DNA of 64,000 nt from Branchipolynoe longqiensis (GCA_030323885.1 CM059202.1:46084849-46148848); one strand, 5' to 3'; shown: positions 35,901-45,205, numbered from the stretch's first letter. The notes: a model not told the origin generated them from the sequence alone. Numbers and translations are program-made.

Positions 35901-38900
35901 CGATCCCAGTCACCCACCTCTTGGTTGGTGTTGGCTAGGGGCGACGACGTCACATTTGGGCGTCAAAAAGTCACTCGGGTCACCCGAGTTGATTAATGTA
36001 ATATGCTGAAATGCCGTTTGATTTTGATGCATGCGCAGAACCCCCGCATAGGATCTAAACCCACGGAGAATATAAACCGTGACACCGGACAACTTCACCA
36101 ACATTTCTTCACCCAACCACCCCTCTAATAAAAAACAATAACGGGTAGGGTTGAGGGTGCGGATCCCGCCCATTTACCCATCGAGCAGGGATCGAAGTCC
36201 TTAGGGAACAATGGGCAGACACTCGCAGACTGGCACCTGAATTGACCTAACCTGAAATGTACATGACGCTGATATATAAAAACTACACACTATACATTAT
36301 TACTCATGCCTTTGCCTTCGTGAATAGACCTTTTTCAATGTTTACTAACAATAACATCATGTATGCGCACGCAGCCTGGCTGCAGAACGAAGGCACACTG
36401 CCATGGAGTTTGCCGGTACGCGCATAGAAAACTGTCAGTTTTAATCAAAATTAATTGAAATCCAGAACCCTAACCTTATAAATTTAATATAATCTATTCG
36501 ATGAATATGTTTTCTATATGTGTGCCAAGTGGTTTGTCACTAGGTGGTGTGGTTTTAGAGATATTTCACTTTTTCTGTATGAAGATTGCTCACGGCCATT
36601 GACAATGCATTGAGTTTGCCGGTACACGCAGTCCAAAACTTTTATTTTATTCAAAATTAATAGAAATGCAGAACCCAAACATTATAAATTTAATATAATC
36701 TATTCATTGAATATGTTTTCTATATGTGTACCAGGCGGTTTGTTTCTAGGTGGTGTAGTTTTAGAGATATTTCACCTTTTCTCTATGAAGATTGCTCATA
36801 GCCATTGAGTTTGCAGTGTGACAGTGTGTCATCCTGCAGCCAAAAGGGGCATGCATTGACCTAGATACCCATGCTGACATCATATGAAATAGGTCTATTA
36901 TATGATCAGACAGTAAGGCCAACAAAAAAACACATACAAACAACCTCGTTTTATTTGCATCAATCTTCCTGTCAATTTGAGTCCTGCCCCCATCCCAACC
37001 TTTTTATAATAGCAACTTTGAAGAAACACTCACATACAAAAATGTGATTCACCAAATTCCCACGGCTGCTCTGACAAGTAAAGAGGGTCGTTGTGCAAGT
37101 GATGTATTCATTTACTTGCCTGTGACAGACTTGCCTGGTGGCAAATTATTTAAATGACTGACTATGTCATCATAATTTGACAAGTTCACACGCAAAACCC
37201 TGTAAACGCCAATCCAACAATTTAATTAAAATAAAAGCGTCATAATACCTGAAGCTAATTTAAATTCAGACAAATTCCAATTTTCATGTGATGAAATGAT
37301 TATCGAGCAATTAACACAAAAAATAGGAATGTTAAAAATGAACCTTTTGGAGGTTTGACTCCAAAGTTAATCTCAATTTTTGGATCGTTGTTTACGAGGT
37401 TTTGCGTCTGAACTCTTCATTTGTCAAATTTGACTTAGGACCTCACCAAGGCTGAGGAGGGCCTACTGGACAAAGCCAGGGGCGTAGCTTTGGATTTATC
37501 AGGCGGTACACAGACGTTTTTGGGAGACGGAATAAACGCAATTGGAATAAAACACGAAGAGATAAACTGTTATGAAAAATAATATATTTTAATAGTAAAA
37601 TTTCTTTGTGTAATCTCAGGTGGTGCGCAGCTGTGTACCTATGCATACGGAAGCTAGGCCTCTGCAGGTTGTGACTGTCGGAGTCATAAAACCTCACTCA
37701 ATCAATCAATGGGATACAGCTATAATAGGCCTTGGACCTGTTAGCCGCTCTTAATTAATAGAAATGGAGACAGTTCTTCAGATGTGGTGGATCGTAGCAA
37801 CTGTCACTTGCTCCAAGATATATGTAATGCTTGACCAGTATGCATCCAGTCAGGACTTGAAACAGTTCACCTACTCTGCTGCTATGACGCTCTCTGGCAG
37901 ATCATTCCACAGGTCAACCACCCTAAAGCCGAAAAAGTTGTGTCGCAGGTCCAGTCTGGAGTACCGCTTCCTCAGCATCAGGGTGTGTCCTCTGGTCTTG
38001 GTGTTGGAGTCTCNNNNNNNNNNNNNNNNNNNNNNNNNNNNNNNNNNNNNNNNNNNNNNNNNNNNNNNNNNNNNNNNNNNNNNNNNNNNNNNNNNNNNNN
38101 NNNNNNNNNNNNNNNNNNNNNNNNNNNNNNNNNNNNNNNNNNNNNNNNNNNNNNNNNNNNNNNNNNNNNNNNNNNNNNNNNNNNNNNNNNNNNNNNNNNN
38201 NNNNNNNNNNNNNNNNNNNNNNNNNNNNNNNNNNNNNNNNNNNNNNNNNNNNNNNNNNNNNNNNNNNNNNNNNNNNNNNNNNNNNNNNNNNNNNNNNNNN
38301 NNNNNNNNNNNNNNNNNNNNNNNNNNNNNNNNNNNNNNNNNNNNNNNNNNNNNNNNNNNNNNNNNNNNNNNNNNNNNNNNNNNNNNNNNNNNNNNNNNNN
38401 NNNNNNNNNNNNNNNNNNNNNNNNNNNNNNNNNNNNNNNNNNNNNNNNNNNNNNNNNNNNNNNNNNNNNNNNNNNNNNNNNNNNNNNNNNNNNNNNNNNN
38501 NNNNNNNNNNNNGTGGTGGGAGAGGGAGGCAGTGGGAGAGGGAGGAGGCGGTGTGAGAGGGAGGCGGTGGGAGAGGGAGGCAGTGGGCGAGGGAGGCGGT
38601 GGGAGAGGGAGGCGGTGGGAGAGGGAGGGGTGGAGAGAGGGAGGCGGTGGAGAGAGGTAGGCGGTGTTCGAGGGATGGGTTCAGAGAGGGAGGTGGTGTG
38701 AGAGGGAGGGGTGGAGAGAGGGAGGGGTGGGAGAGGGAAGCGGTGGGAGGAAGAGGCGGTGGGAGAGGGAAGCGGTGGGAGGAGGAGGAGGAGACGCATG
38801 CGCAGTATTACCACAGTGTGATGATGTTTTCGCAAGCGTTTCTGGCGAGGTGGGTCTGTATCCCTTTGTCTATGGCATGCCATTCGCGCAATAATTTTGT

Positions 38901-41900
38901 TTGTTTTTTGTTTTCGTCCATTAGTTGTTTAAGCAGGGGAAATTTCAGTCATAGACGACTGGTCTTCCTCATTCCACTGCTGGTCGATAGAAAGCCCGAG
39001 CCTACACTTTTACCGACCCAAGGGATTTTTAACCTCCCACACCACATAGACATGGTATGAGAGCAACCGGCCTTTGATGACGCTGTAAGTTATACACAGT
39101 GGTGGAAATCCAAATTGGCAGAGCTGGGGGTACGGGGAATCGAACCGCCGACCCTCAGATTAGGAGTCTGACCTAGAAAAAAGTCAGACACTCTAACCAC
39201 TCCGCCACAGAGAATGATTAATTTAGAATGATTATTTAGCGTATTCTTATAAGTTACGAATACAAGATAGGCGGTGCATGGCGAGAGTTCTACAGCCATG
39301 GCTCGCCGTGTTGGCCCTAGGGTTGCGGGCCCCAGGAAAGCTGAACTTGGGCGCAGTTACAAGTTTATTACGATGGTCTAGAATTTTTATAAGTTACATT
39401 TGGTGCCCCCAAGCATGTGGTGCTTCGGGTGACTGCCCGAGTTGCCGTTGTACCAGGAAATCAAAAACCCTGTAAATCGCAAACCCCCACTTGTGATTTC
39501 CTAGGAAATCGTAAAACCACATGCCATATATGGGCATGGGGGGTTTGCGATTTCCTAGGAAATGGCATATCCCCCCCATGGAAATCGAAAACCCCCCATG
39601 TTTGGCAGTCTTTATCCGAATGAAAACATCTTTGCGATAGTCCACTTCGTAATTCCAACCGGACATGTGCTGAAAATGGCCTTTATTTACAGATGTTGCC
39701 ACTGTGGCCATTATAAAGGCCAGCTAAAGAGGTGCCGCAATATCCTGGTATTATCACTCACTTTCAGGATCGGCAATGTAAACAATGTCATTAGCAAAAT
39801 AGCCTTTTTAGTTCCAACTTCAGTCACTGCATACAGTAAATAGAACCATTTTAATATTCCAAATTCTTATTTATCCATTATTTAAACCATTGTTTACTAG
39901 TGTGTTATTTGAACATTACAAAATACTACAAAACCTGGGGGCTTTGCGATTTCCAGGGGGGGTTGTGATTTCCTAGGAAATTGCAAACCCCCGGATGTGC
40001 CATTTCCATGGGTTTGCGATTTCCTGCTACACCGGTACCTTCGGCTGGCCCTGCCGGTTCGCCTCTAAGGACCGACCATTCATTTTTATTACGAAGCGGG
40101 ACATGAGAGAAGGCAGCCAACCGGAACCTGGCATGGCCACTTGTAGCTTGCCTGCTTGGAAGCAGACTTACTTGGGTACCAGGCGGCTTGGCCACTCCCA
40201 CAACCCCAGTCTCTGCCAAAACTGCCCTGCTCTTAATGTGTGTGTGGGAGGAGAGCGGTGCAGTGTGTGGATATGAATGTCTATGCACATACTTATATCA
40301 TATATATATTTATAAATATGTAATATATAAAGTAGGGCTATGCTAACAAACGGAGAGAGACAGACGAGTGATGGGTCAGACACTTTAATTGAGCGTCTTA
40401 GCTAGCACAATAACAGGCTTGCCGGTAAAAGTTTCAAATCCAATGGGCAAGTGACTGACCTAGCGCGAGCACCAACGGAAGTGGCCATTGGCGGCGCTAC
40501 CGGAGGCAACCTGGGGCAAATCCAGGCAAGTCAATGATTGGACATAATATATTTTGCGAATAAACTCGTAGCAATAATAATAAGGCAATACTCCGCCTAT
40601 ATATATCTGCATAATTAATTATACATCCTATGATCTAATATATAATCTAATAATCAAATATATCTAATAAGTCTAATATGTCTAATATTTCTAATATATC
40701 TAATATATAATACATCTAATACATCTAATATATTTACTGCATCTAATGCACATAATGCATATAATTATCTAATGCATCAAATGTATCTAATAAACTATAC
40801 TATGTCTAATATATATAATACATCTAATACATCTAATGCATCGAATGCGTCTAACACATTTAATGCACCCAATGCATATAATAAATATAAAGCATCTAAT
40901 GCATCTAATGTATCCAACGTGTCTAACATATTTAACGTATCTAACGTATATCTAATGCATTCAATGCATATAATGCATCGAATGCATCAAATGCATCTAA
41001 CATATCTAATGCACCCAATGCAAATGTAATATTAGATAGGGACTCGGCCGTCTGAATCCCGCACATTACTAGTCTCCACAGGTGTGTTCTGACAACTGTC
41101 TGTCAATTCCCACCCGTCATTACTCTCAACAACTCATAAGGAATAAAGGAAGACAAGCCCCGCAAGATTGACAGTGAAGAGGTTGTGCTTTATTAGCATC
41201 AACCCCTGTTCACCTACTGGCAACCTATCACCCTCAATCCTTACCAACTGCCCATACAGATCCGCATGACTCTTGCTTGTGTATATCAGAATCAGTGCCT
41301 ACAGCCCATTGAACCTGGGTCCAATGGTTGTTGCACACAGCTCAGTGTCTTTGGAATAGATATTGCTCGTTTGAGTGTAGTGTTCTGCTAGAGTGCCTAG
41401 CCAAGAGTCTTCTCCAAGAGTGCTTCATGTGGGGTCTGTGTGTCAGGTATAAGGAATGCAGGTGACTGGGCTCACACAGCCAGCCAATCAGACACCCTCT
41501 ACAGCCTGGGTGGGCGATGCCCTAATAGAGGCCAGCTTTCACTCAACCCCAGCTGCAGGTGGTGTCCATAATGTATGCAGGATGGCTGGGTGTGCTTGTC
41601 CATCAGTCCCGTGGTAACAGGTAGTTGCAGACAGTTACAACAAACATATATCAATGCTTCTCTCCCTCAATGCACTCTCTCTGGTGCATGAAGGGATCAT
41701 TTCAATAATTAATAACAGTCTCCTAAGTATGAACATCACATCACAATCTTGGTCGCTATGTGTTATCACATTTCCACATAGGAGCTTATGTTACACAGCG
41801 AGCGGGTACCCATTGCTTCTCTGTTACATAATCCTGGTCCCCACTCTGTCGCCCGAGAATAATAATGTTCTTTGCCAATATATAAATCCGAACCGAAAAT

Positions 41901-43308
41901 CTGTATATTTTTACACAGTGAATGCATCTAATGCATCTAATGTATCTAATGGATCTAATGGATCTAATGGATCTAACACATCTACTGAATCTAATGTATC
42001 TAATGTATCTGGGTCACTCTCCTGAAGTGTCACATGGAGAGTTAAAATCTAATATTTGAATGTTTAACATTTTTTGTTTGCAAATGAAAGCTGGAAATCA
42101 CCCCTTTACATCTATGTAAAATATAAATTGATGAGATAAAAAATTAAGGTGTAGTCCATGATTAAGCTATGTCATATGGCAGTATAACATGTTGTGAAAT
42201 ATTCTGATTTACGGCATTGGGGGGAATGGAATGCTTTGTACTAAACATGGATTTGTTGACGAGTTAGCAGATACGTCCGCGTTATTACTCTAATTAATAA
42301 GTGGCAACACATTTAGATGAGATTGAGATGGTGTGATACTATGTTCCACTGTAGGTGTGCTTTAGTTCAAGCTGTCCTTTCCCTATCCTATTAATGCCAA
42401 GCGCCAGGCTAGGAAGCGACAAGTGTAGGGAATAAACACTTGTTCCTACTGTAGGGAATAAACGCATTTTCAGTGTGGTTTTAATTGTATCGCAGAATGC
42501 ACGATAAGTCTACGATAAGTATAGGGAGAGAATTACATAATGTAGTGACCAATTACATAATGTAGTGATGTAGTGATTACATAATGTAGTGATGTATCAT
42601 CCATATACTACAGCTGCCACATGCTACCAAATATACTCACTGACAAAGCTGGCCGGACACATTGCTGCAAGAGAGGAAGAAAAAGGTGTGTTGATAATGC
42701 ATAAGAAAAAGTACCCATTTGTGAAAATAAAAGGACTAAAATCAATTAGTGTGTTAGCTGTTATGAACAATGTTAATGATTTCTGATATTATGATAAACA
42801 GTATTTAAACAGTAACAATGCCATAATATAGTTAAAAAATGTTGCATTTACATCCAATACATTTCCAATTATTACGTGTTATGTACTATCTCGTGTAACA
42901 AGTAGCAATGTTTTCTGTCAACTTACCAGTCATTCCCTGTAGGAGGCTGGATTCACTACCGAGGATATGGAGCACTCTCTCCTCGTAGGGGAGAACAGCA
43001 GAATCCGGAGGCCCTCCGCCTGTTTGCATGGCCCTTCTCTGACGCCCAATGACCTCCGACTTGAGTGTTTTCCACTTTTCCTTTACCTCTAATCTAGACC
43101 GCCTTGCAATCGCACACGAATTAACCGCAGCTGCCACCCTGTCCCAGGCGAGGTTCTTCTCTTGGGCGGTGATTTTGCTATTGAATGACCCAAAAAGTAC
43201 TGCCCTCGCTAACAAAACCTCATCCAACAGCACACGGATCTCGCAATCGGCGTAGTTGGCTTTCCTCGGCCGCTTGCTGGCTGACGAAAAATCTACAGGA
43301 GATGCCAT
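29811..43308 (-). CDS. Candidate four-exon gene: Myb/SANT-like DNA-binding protein with C-terminal coiled coil
   Basis: Join of four minus-strand exons: 43308-42927, 42664-42641, 35430-35368 and 29986-29811. Together they give 645 nt, 214 residues plus TAA. Every junction has GT donor and AG acceptor, and all three introns are phase 1, so the frame stays open throughout. Residues 16-92 look like the trihelix-type Myb/SANT-like domain of Harbinger companion proteins and relatives such as NAIF1 or MSANTD proteins, with W55 and W79, and a TGGGPP linker at 96-101. Basic KRPRK at 12-16 may be a nuclear signal. Residues 141-192 form two similar leucine-rich segments (EDLVTLLEQ and EELVVLLQE), a likely dimerising coiled coil. 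Predicted role: nuclear DNA binding. Introns are 262, 7,210 and 5,381 bp and full of repeats. Exons 1-2 lie in transposon-rich DNA, so this could be a transposon-derived or exon-capture gene. RNA evidence is not available. Confidence 0.7.
30180..30240 (-). mobile_element. tRNA-like SINE head fragment
   Basis: The minus strand has GATGGTTAGGACTCTAG (A-box-like) and GTTCAAGTCCC (B-box-like) at tRNA spacing, but no clean cloverleaf. Probably a third SINE family. Lies in intron 3. Confidence 0.45.
30375..30575 (+). pseudogene. LINE 3' end relic
   Basis: The frame reads HRFKDTIKTNLKLRDI then WMQL and, after a stop, KWRAAVK, the usual tail of a LINE polyprotein. It ends in a GATGATGAT microsatellite. 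The last 60 bases recur at 31320-31404. Confidence 0.65.
30648..30806. mobile_element. Short MITE, CAGGGGC-TAGCTT family
   Basis: Left CAGGGGCCTAGCTTCC; right, reversed, CCAGGACCTAGCTTGG. About 160 bp, related to 37479-37665 through the termini and a GTACAC..TGCATA interior. Confidence 0.5.
30957..30984. repeat. Perfect hairpin, 12-bp stem
   Basis: CAGTGGTGTATA and TATACACCACTG are separated by four bases. It sits in intron 3, where it would fold in the pre-mRNA. Confidence 0.8.
31320..31404 (+). mobile_element. Second copy of LINE 3' tail
   Basis: Shares AAATGGAGAGCGG, AGTCAAGTAATGAAAGCAG and CAGCATGATGATGAT with 30490-30560. Confidence 0.7.
31495..33150. repeat. 16-bp minisatellite ACAGTATTGTAGAGTG with 54-bp higher-order units
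   Basis: Divergent 16-bp units across 1.65 kb. Within 32100-32530 a block of about 54 bp (containing GTATTGCAGATGCTCAGTG and GTAGAGTAAGAG) repeats several times. Located in intron 3. ORFs are artefacts. Confidence 0.92.
33152..33351. other. Duplicated segment splitting the minisatellite; empty site of a TIR element
   Basis: Contains the left-end motif of the foldback family at 35744 (GGGTTTAGCTTCTACG, TGCGCATATTTGATTA). It then matches 36302-36324 joined to 36898-37020. The TIR element at 36325-36897 is absent here. Confidence 0.75.
33352..35364. repeat. 32-bp dimeric minisatellite
   Basis: Units of 32 bp made of two 16-bp halves, ACAGTATTGTAGAATA and ACAGTTCTGTGGAGTG, repeated about 60 times. 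The three minus-strand frames are all open for hundreds of codons because the unit lacks stops; 32 bp three times over gives a 32-residue periodic peptide. The array ends at the exon 3 splice donor. Confidence 0.95.
35368..35430 (-). other. Exon 3 (63 nt, coiled-coil start)
   Basis: Acceptor TTGTCTCTTGCAG, donor CAAA|GTAAGTA. It encodes a 21-codon segment with CVEDLVTLLEQFYKQIQ. The intron downstream begins GTAAGTACTG and is minisatellite from its fourth to sixth base on. Confidence 0.75.
35440..35742. other. GC-richer intronic stretch
   Basis: Immediately upstream of exon 3 on its strand. It contains TTGGCGCCCCCTACC and GTGGCGCCACCTACCACC, loosely CTCF-like in reverse; a related GTGGCGCCACCTCCCACC occurs near 47841. 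No exon recognised. Confidence 0.4.
35744..36072. mobile_element. Foldback element with two ACTCGGGTCACCCGAGT palindromes
   Basis: Ends AGATTCTCCATGGGCTTAG and, reversed, ATTCTCCGTGGGTTTAG, continuing into GGGGTTCTGTGCATGCGC on both sides. Two 17-bp near-perfect palindromes ACTCGGGTCACCCGAGT lie near 35818 and 35974, one in each arm. No ORF. Confidence 0.65.
36075..36300. other. Nothing recognised
   Basis: Intron 2 sequence without supported features. Confidence 0.5.
36325..36897. mobile_element. TAGACCT TIR element with a 207-bp internal tandem
   Basis: Left TAGACCTTTTTCAATG; right, reversed, TAGACCTATTTCATATG. Two tandem copies of about 207 bp start at GAGTTTGCCGGTAC (36405 and 36612), with a third starting at 36807. 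Removing 36325-36897 gives exactly the sequence at 33225-33250, which is the empty site. No ORF. Confidence 0.75.
37020..37478. other. Unassigned intron sequence
   Basis: No repeat family or exon identified. Confidence 0.5.
37479..37665. mobile_element. Short MITE, CAGGGGCGTAGCTT family
   Basis: Starts CAGGGGCGTAGCTTTGG and ends, reversed, CAGAGGCCTAGCTTCC. About 187 bp. Same family as 30648-30806 and related to 20989-21218. Confidence 0.5.
37795..38013 (-). pseudogene. CR1/L2/Jockey-type LINE, C-terminal relic
   Basis: The minus strand reads SNTKTRGHTLMLRKRYSRLD, then HNFFGFRVVDLWNDLPESV and, beyond a TAG, VN.FK and, beyond a TGA, LDAYW. This is the standard end of such LINE polyproteins. 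The upstream part is lost in the N gap. Confidence 0.8.
38014..38512. other. Assembly gap (about 500 N)
   Basis: Run of N ending in a GGGAGAGGGAGGCGGT-type minisatellite, which probably extends into the gap. Confidence 1.
38513..38800. repeat. Minisatellite GGTGGGAGAGGGAGGC
   Basis: Roughly 16-bp purine-rich units with variants. Glycine/arginine/glutamate-rich ORFs spanning the gap are artefacts. Confidence 0.9.
38925..39215 (-). mobile_element. Second SINE family, copy 2
   Basis: The minus strand begins with a head containing GTGGCGGAGTGGTTAGAGTG (A box) and GGTTCGATTCCCC (B box). The body then matches 10520-10850 and 63826-64000. It carries a TTTTTTCTAGG insertion in the head, like copy 1. 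Confidence 0.8.
39216..39450. other. Unassigned
   Basis: GC-mixed sequence; no exon or repeat recognised. Confidence 0.4.
39451..40031. mobile_element. GGAAATC-word TIR element
   Basis: Ends TACCAGGAAATC and, reversed, TAGCAGGAAATC. The perfect 16-bp palindrome GATTTCCTAGGAAATC occurs near 39495 and 39549, with a variant near 39969, mixed with GCAAACCCCC words. The centre (39600-39900) is unrelated AT-richer sequence. No ORF. Confidence 0.6.
40032..40629. other. Unassigned
   Basis: Includes GC-rich sequence to about 40260 and an AT-rich stretch near 40290-40330. Nothing supported. Confidence 0.45.
40630..41035. repeat. 9-bp minisatellite ATCTAATGC, left block
   Basis: Degenerate 9-bp units (ATCTAATGC, ATCTAATAT). 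It continues at 41916-42010 and 45142-45205 after insertions. The serine/asparagine ORF is an artefact. Confidence 0.9.
41041..41915 (-). repeat. Inverted repeat copy 1 (about 0.87 kb, LTR-like?)
   Basis: Reverse complement of 46945-47794. In the orientation of copy 2 it starts TGTAAAAATATACAG, contains an AATAAAGCACAAC poly(A)-type signal and ends near GACGGCCGAGTC. It is embedded in the 9-bp minisatellite on both sides, so it inserted there. A solo LTR is possible, but the 3' end lacks a clear CA. Confidence 0.8.
41916..42010. repeat. 9-bp minisatellite, middle block
   Basis: Ten or so ATCTAATGN units between two inserted elements. Confidence 0.9.
42186..42232 (+). mobile_element. LTR start fragment
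   Basis: About 41 bases (AAATATTCTGATTTAC, GCATTGGGGGGAATG) match the first part of the LTR at 43966-44487. Confidence 0.65.
42375..42450 (-). mobile_element. Main SINE fragment
   Basis: CCTATCCTATTAATGCC and GCCAGGCTAGGAAGCGACAA are the reverse of the SINE centre. Confidence 0.7.
42641..42664 (-). other. Exon 2 (24-nt microexon)
   Basis: A strong pyrimidine tract ending CTCTCTTGCAG precedes 24 nt encoding ATG TGT CCG GCC AGC TTT GTC in phase, followed by the donor GTGAGT. If the donor were ignored the frame would stop at 42624-42626, giving a 140-residue alternative product without the coiled coil. Confidence 0.6.
42927..43308 (-). other. Exon 1 of the Myb/coiled-coil gene
   Basis: Starts at the ATG ending at 43308 in a CATGG context on the plus strand and holds the whole DNA-binding domain. 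The donor is ACTG|GTAAGT at 42926-42921, an ideal consensus. Reading on past the donor gives only 12 more codons of unlikely sequence before a stop, which supports splicing here. Confidence 0.8.
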
Positions 43309-43454
43309 GGTAGAGTTTGATAGAATAACGTGGTCAACGACTGAGGAGCTGTGACAACAACTACAGCGAGAATGATGCTGGGCTTCGCTGGTTCCGCGGC
43401 GGCGATACTGTAAAATAGCGGTGCTCGCCGATGGTCACCGGGATCAGCTACAGA

Positions 43455-43500
43455 GGGCTTTCCCAAATCTATAAATACGTACGCGGTTAGCTATCCGCCC
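43455..43500 (-). promoter_or_regulatory. Possible core promoter of the Myb/coiled-coil gene
   Basis: On the minus strand, CGTATTTATAGATTTGGGAA places a TATA-like TATTTATA about 160 bp upstream of the ATG. The block including TTATAGATTTGGGAAA and CCCTCTG recurs inside the foldback element at 50071-50117, so it may come from a transposon promoter. Confidence 0.4.
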
Positions 43501-43622
43501 CGGTTAGAGGACCCGTGCATACTGTTTGACCTACTTCACTGACCCCATCCTAGCCGCGGATAGCTATCCGCGATATAGCGTGTAGCTCCGGCTACGCGTA
43601 GCAGCGGCCCATGCATACGGGC

Positions 43623-43951
43623 CCTGCTAGGTATGATCACCACACTCAGGCTCAAGGAAGGTGGTGGCCAGGGGAGCCACACATCTTGGTGGTGGTGGGC
43701 AGACCACTTGTAACCATGGGGACCAGGAATGCTGGATCCTATTGGTAGAGCTAAGAATGCTTGTTTCCCATTGGGGGAAAGGGGTGGGGGTGATACTCTA
43801 CAATGAACCCATGTAACCATATAAATTAATAAACCAGAGGGCTGACTCTCTCTCTTCCTTTACACTTTATACTCTTCCTTTCTCTTTGTTTGTATTGATT
43901 TCACTATAGCCTGAATACACCACCACAGATTCGAGCTTTCACCATTTTACA
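43623..43951 (+). mobile_element. LTR-like repeat, 5'-truncated copy
   Basis: Closely matches 44163-44487: CTGCTAGGTA, GGTGGTGGCCAGGGGAGCCA, GATACTCTACAATGAACC, TATAAATTAATAAACCAG, CACTATAGCCTG. Its upstream edge abuts the GC-rich sequence 5' of the Myb gene. Confidence 0.75.
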
Positions 43952-43965
43952 ATGTGATGCTCAGA

Positions 43966-44487
43966 TGTAACACATTGTAAAATATTCTGATTTACAGCAT
44001 TGGGGGGAATGCAAATGTTCTATTACTGATCGGGTATACATGACCAGGCTCATGTATGTATATATATGTAGGTGCTGGTGGTGCCTGAGTGGGATGTAAA
44101 TATACATAATGGTACTGGCAGGGCTGTGTGTAAGGGGCACTCAGAGCCTACCCCCTCCCCCTCTGCTAGGTAGGATCACCACACTCAGGGTCAAGGCAGG
44201 TGGTGGCCAGGGGAGCCACACAGCTTGGTGGTGGTGGGCAGATCACTGGTAACCATGGGGACCAGGAATGCTGGATCCCTATTGGTAGGGCCAAGAATGC
44301 TTGTTTCCCATTGGGGGAAAGGGGTGGGGTGATACTCTACAATGAACCCATGTACCATATAAATAATAAACCAGAGGGCTTGACTCTCTCTCTTCTTTCA
44401 CACTTTATACTCTTTCTTTCTCTTTGTCTGTATTGATTTCACTATAGCCTGCCTACACAACCACAGATTCGAGCCGTAGACTTTACA
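43966..44487 (+). mobile_element. Candidate LTR with adjacent primer-binding-site-like sequence
   Basis: It begins TGTAACA and ends TTTACA, has a TATAAATAATAAACC promoter/poly(A) block, and is followed three bases later by TGGTGGCCATGACGAG, which resembles a retrotransposon primer-binding site. No gag or pol follows, so it is a remnant. Confidence 0.6.
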
Positions 44488-44507
44488 TACTGGTGGCCAT
44501 GACGAGT

Positions 44508-45125
44508 GGTAAATCTATTAGTTGATTAGCGGATTCAACTTTACAACATGTTTAGGTCACCACACAGTCAGCTTAATTAAAATCTAAGCAGAATTATATA
44601 ATTTCATACTGAGAAGCATATTAATCATGGCATAATATACAGAAATATGTAGTGCTTATATTGATACAAAAAAGTAATTCCCAGCCATGCTTTATTCACT
44701 GAATAACTAGTGTACAATATTTGTGTGGTATCCAGACACCACTGATTACATCTGTGACGGAAATTTGTAATGTTATTTCTGAAGACATCAAATAATTCTT
44801 TTTAAAATTTAAGCATGCATACATGTTAATAAATACTTTCTTTTTGATTTGGGAACTGTTTTGTTTGATATATCAATGCAATACAAGATGTAAGTAAAGA
44901 TCCAACCATGTCCCATATGTCATGTTACAAATGGCTGACTGTAAAATGGGTTTTATTTGGTACAAAAATGCTTCTTAGCTAAAAGGACCAAAGTCGCATA
45001 CGGTTTCTTTTATTTCCCTTATTTCTTACATCAAATCTGAACATGAATCTGAAAAATATAAGGAAAAAAATAAGTAGGACGTTTTTTTATTGATGTTTTA
45101 AAATCCCATCCCATGCTGACCAGTT
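44508..45125. other. No recognisable gene
   Basis: AT-rich sequence between the LTR and the right TIR; no coding region. Confidence 0.5.
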
Positions 45126-45141
45126 TTCAGGAGAGTGACCC

Positions 45142-45205
45142 ACCTAATGTATCTACTCTATCTAATGTATATAATATATCCAATATATCTAATATATCTA
45201 ACATA
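45142..45205. repeat. 9-bp minisatellite, right block
   Basis: CTAATGTAT units resume right after the TIR element and grade into TATATA sequence. Confidence 0.85.

Larger units (their letters stand above)
42011..45141. mobile_element. 3.1-kb composite bounded by 16-bp perfect TIRs
   Basis: GGGTCACTCTCCTGAA at 42011-42026 is exactly inverted at 45126-45141, and the 9-bp minisatellite flanks both ends. Inside are exons 1-2 of the Myb gene, LTR-like repeats and a SINE scrap. No transposase was recognised apart from the Myb-like protein. The target duplication cannot be read because the flanks are repetitive. Confidence 0.6.

Noticed and set aside
37764..38883. ORFs spanning the N run
   Set aside because: They are continuous only because N codons were translated as X; the left end is a LINE relic and the right end a minisatellite.
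40630..42010. Possible CRISPR-like regular repeats
   Set aside because: Units are contiguous 9-mers without unique spacers in a eukaryotic context; ordinary minisatellite.
42886..42926. Unspliced 140-residue version of the Myb-domain protein
   Set aside because: The last codons follow a perfect GTAAGT donor and show no similarity to the family; the spliced model joins in phase to a coiled coil.
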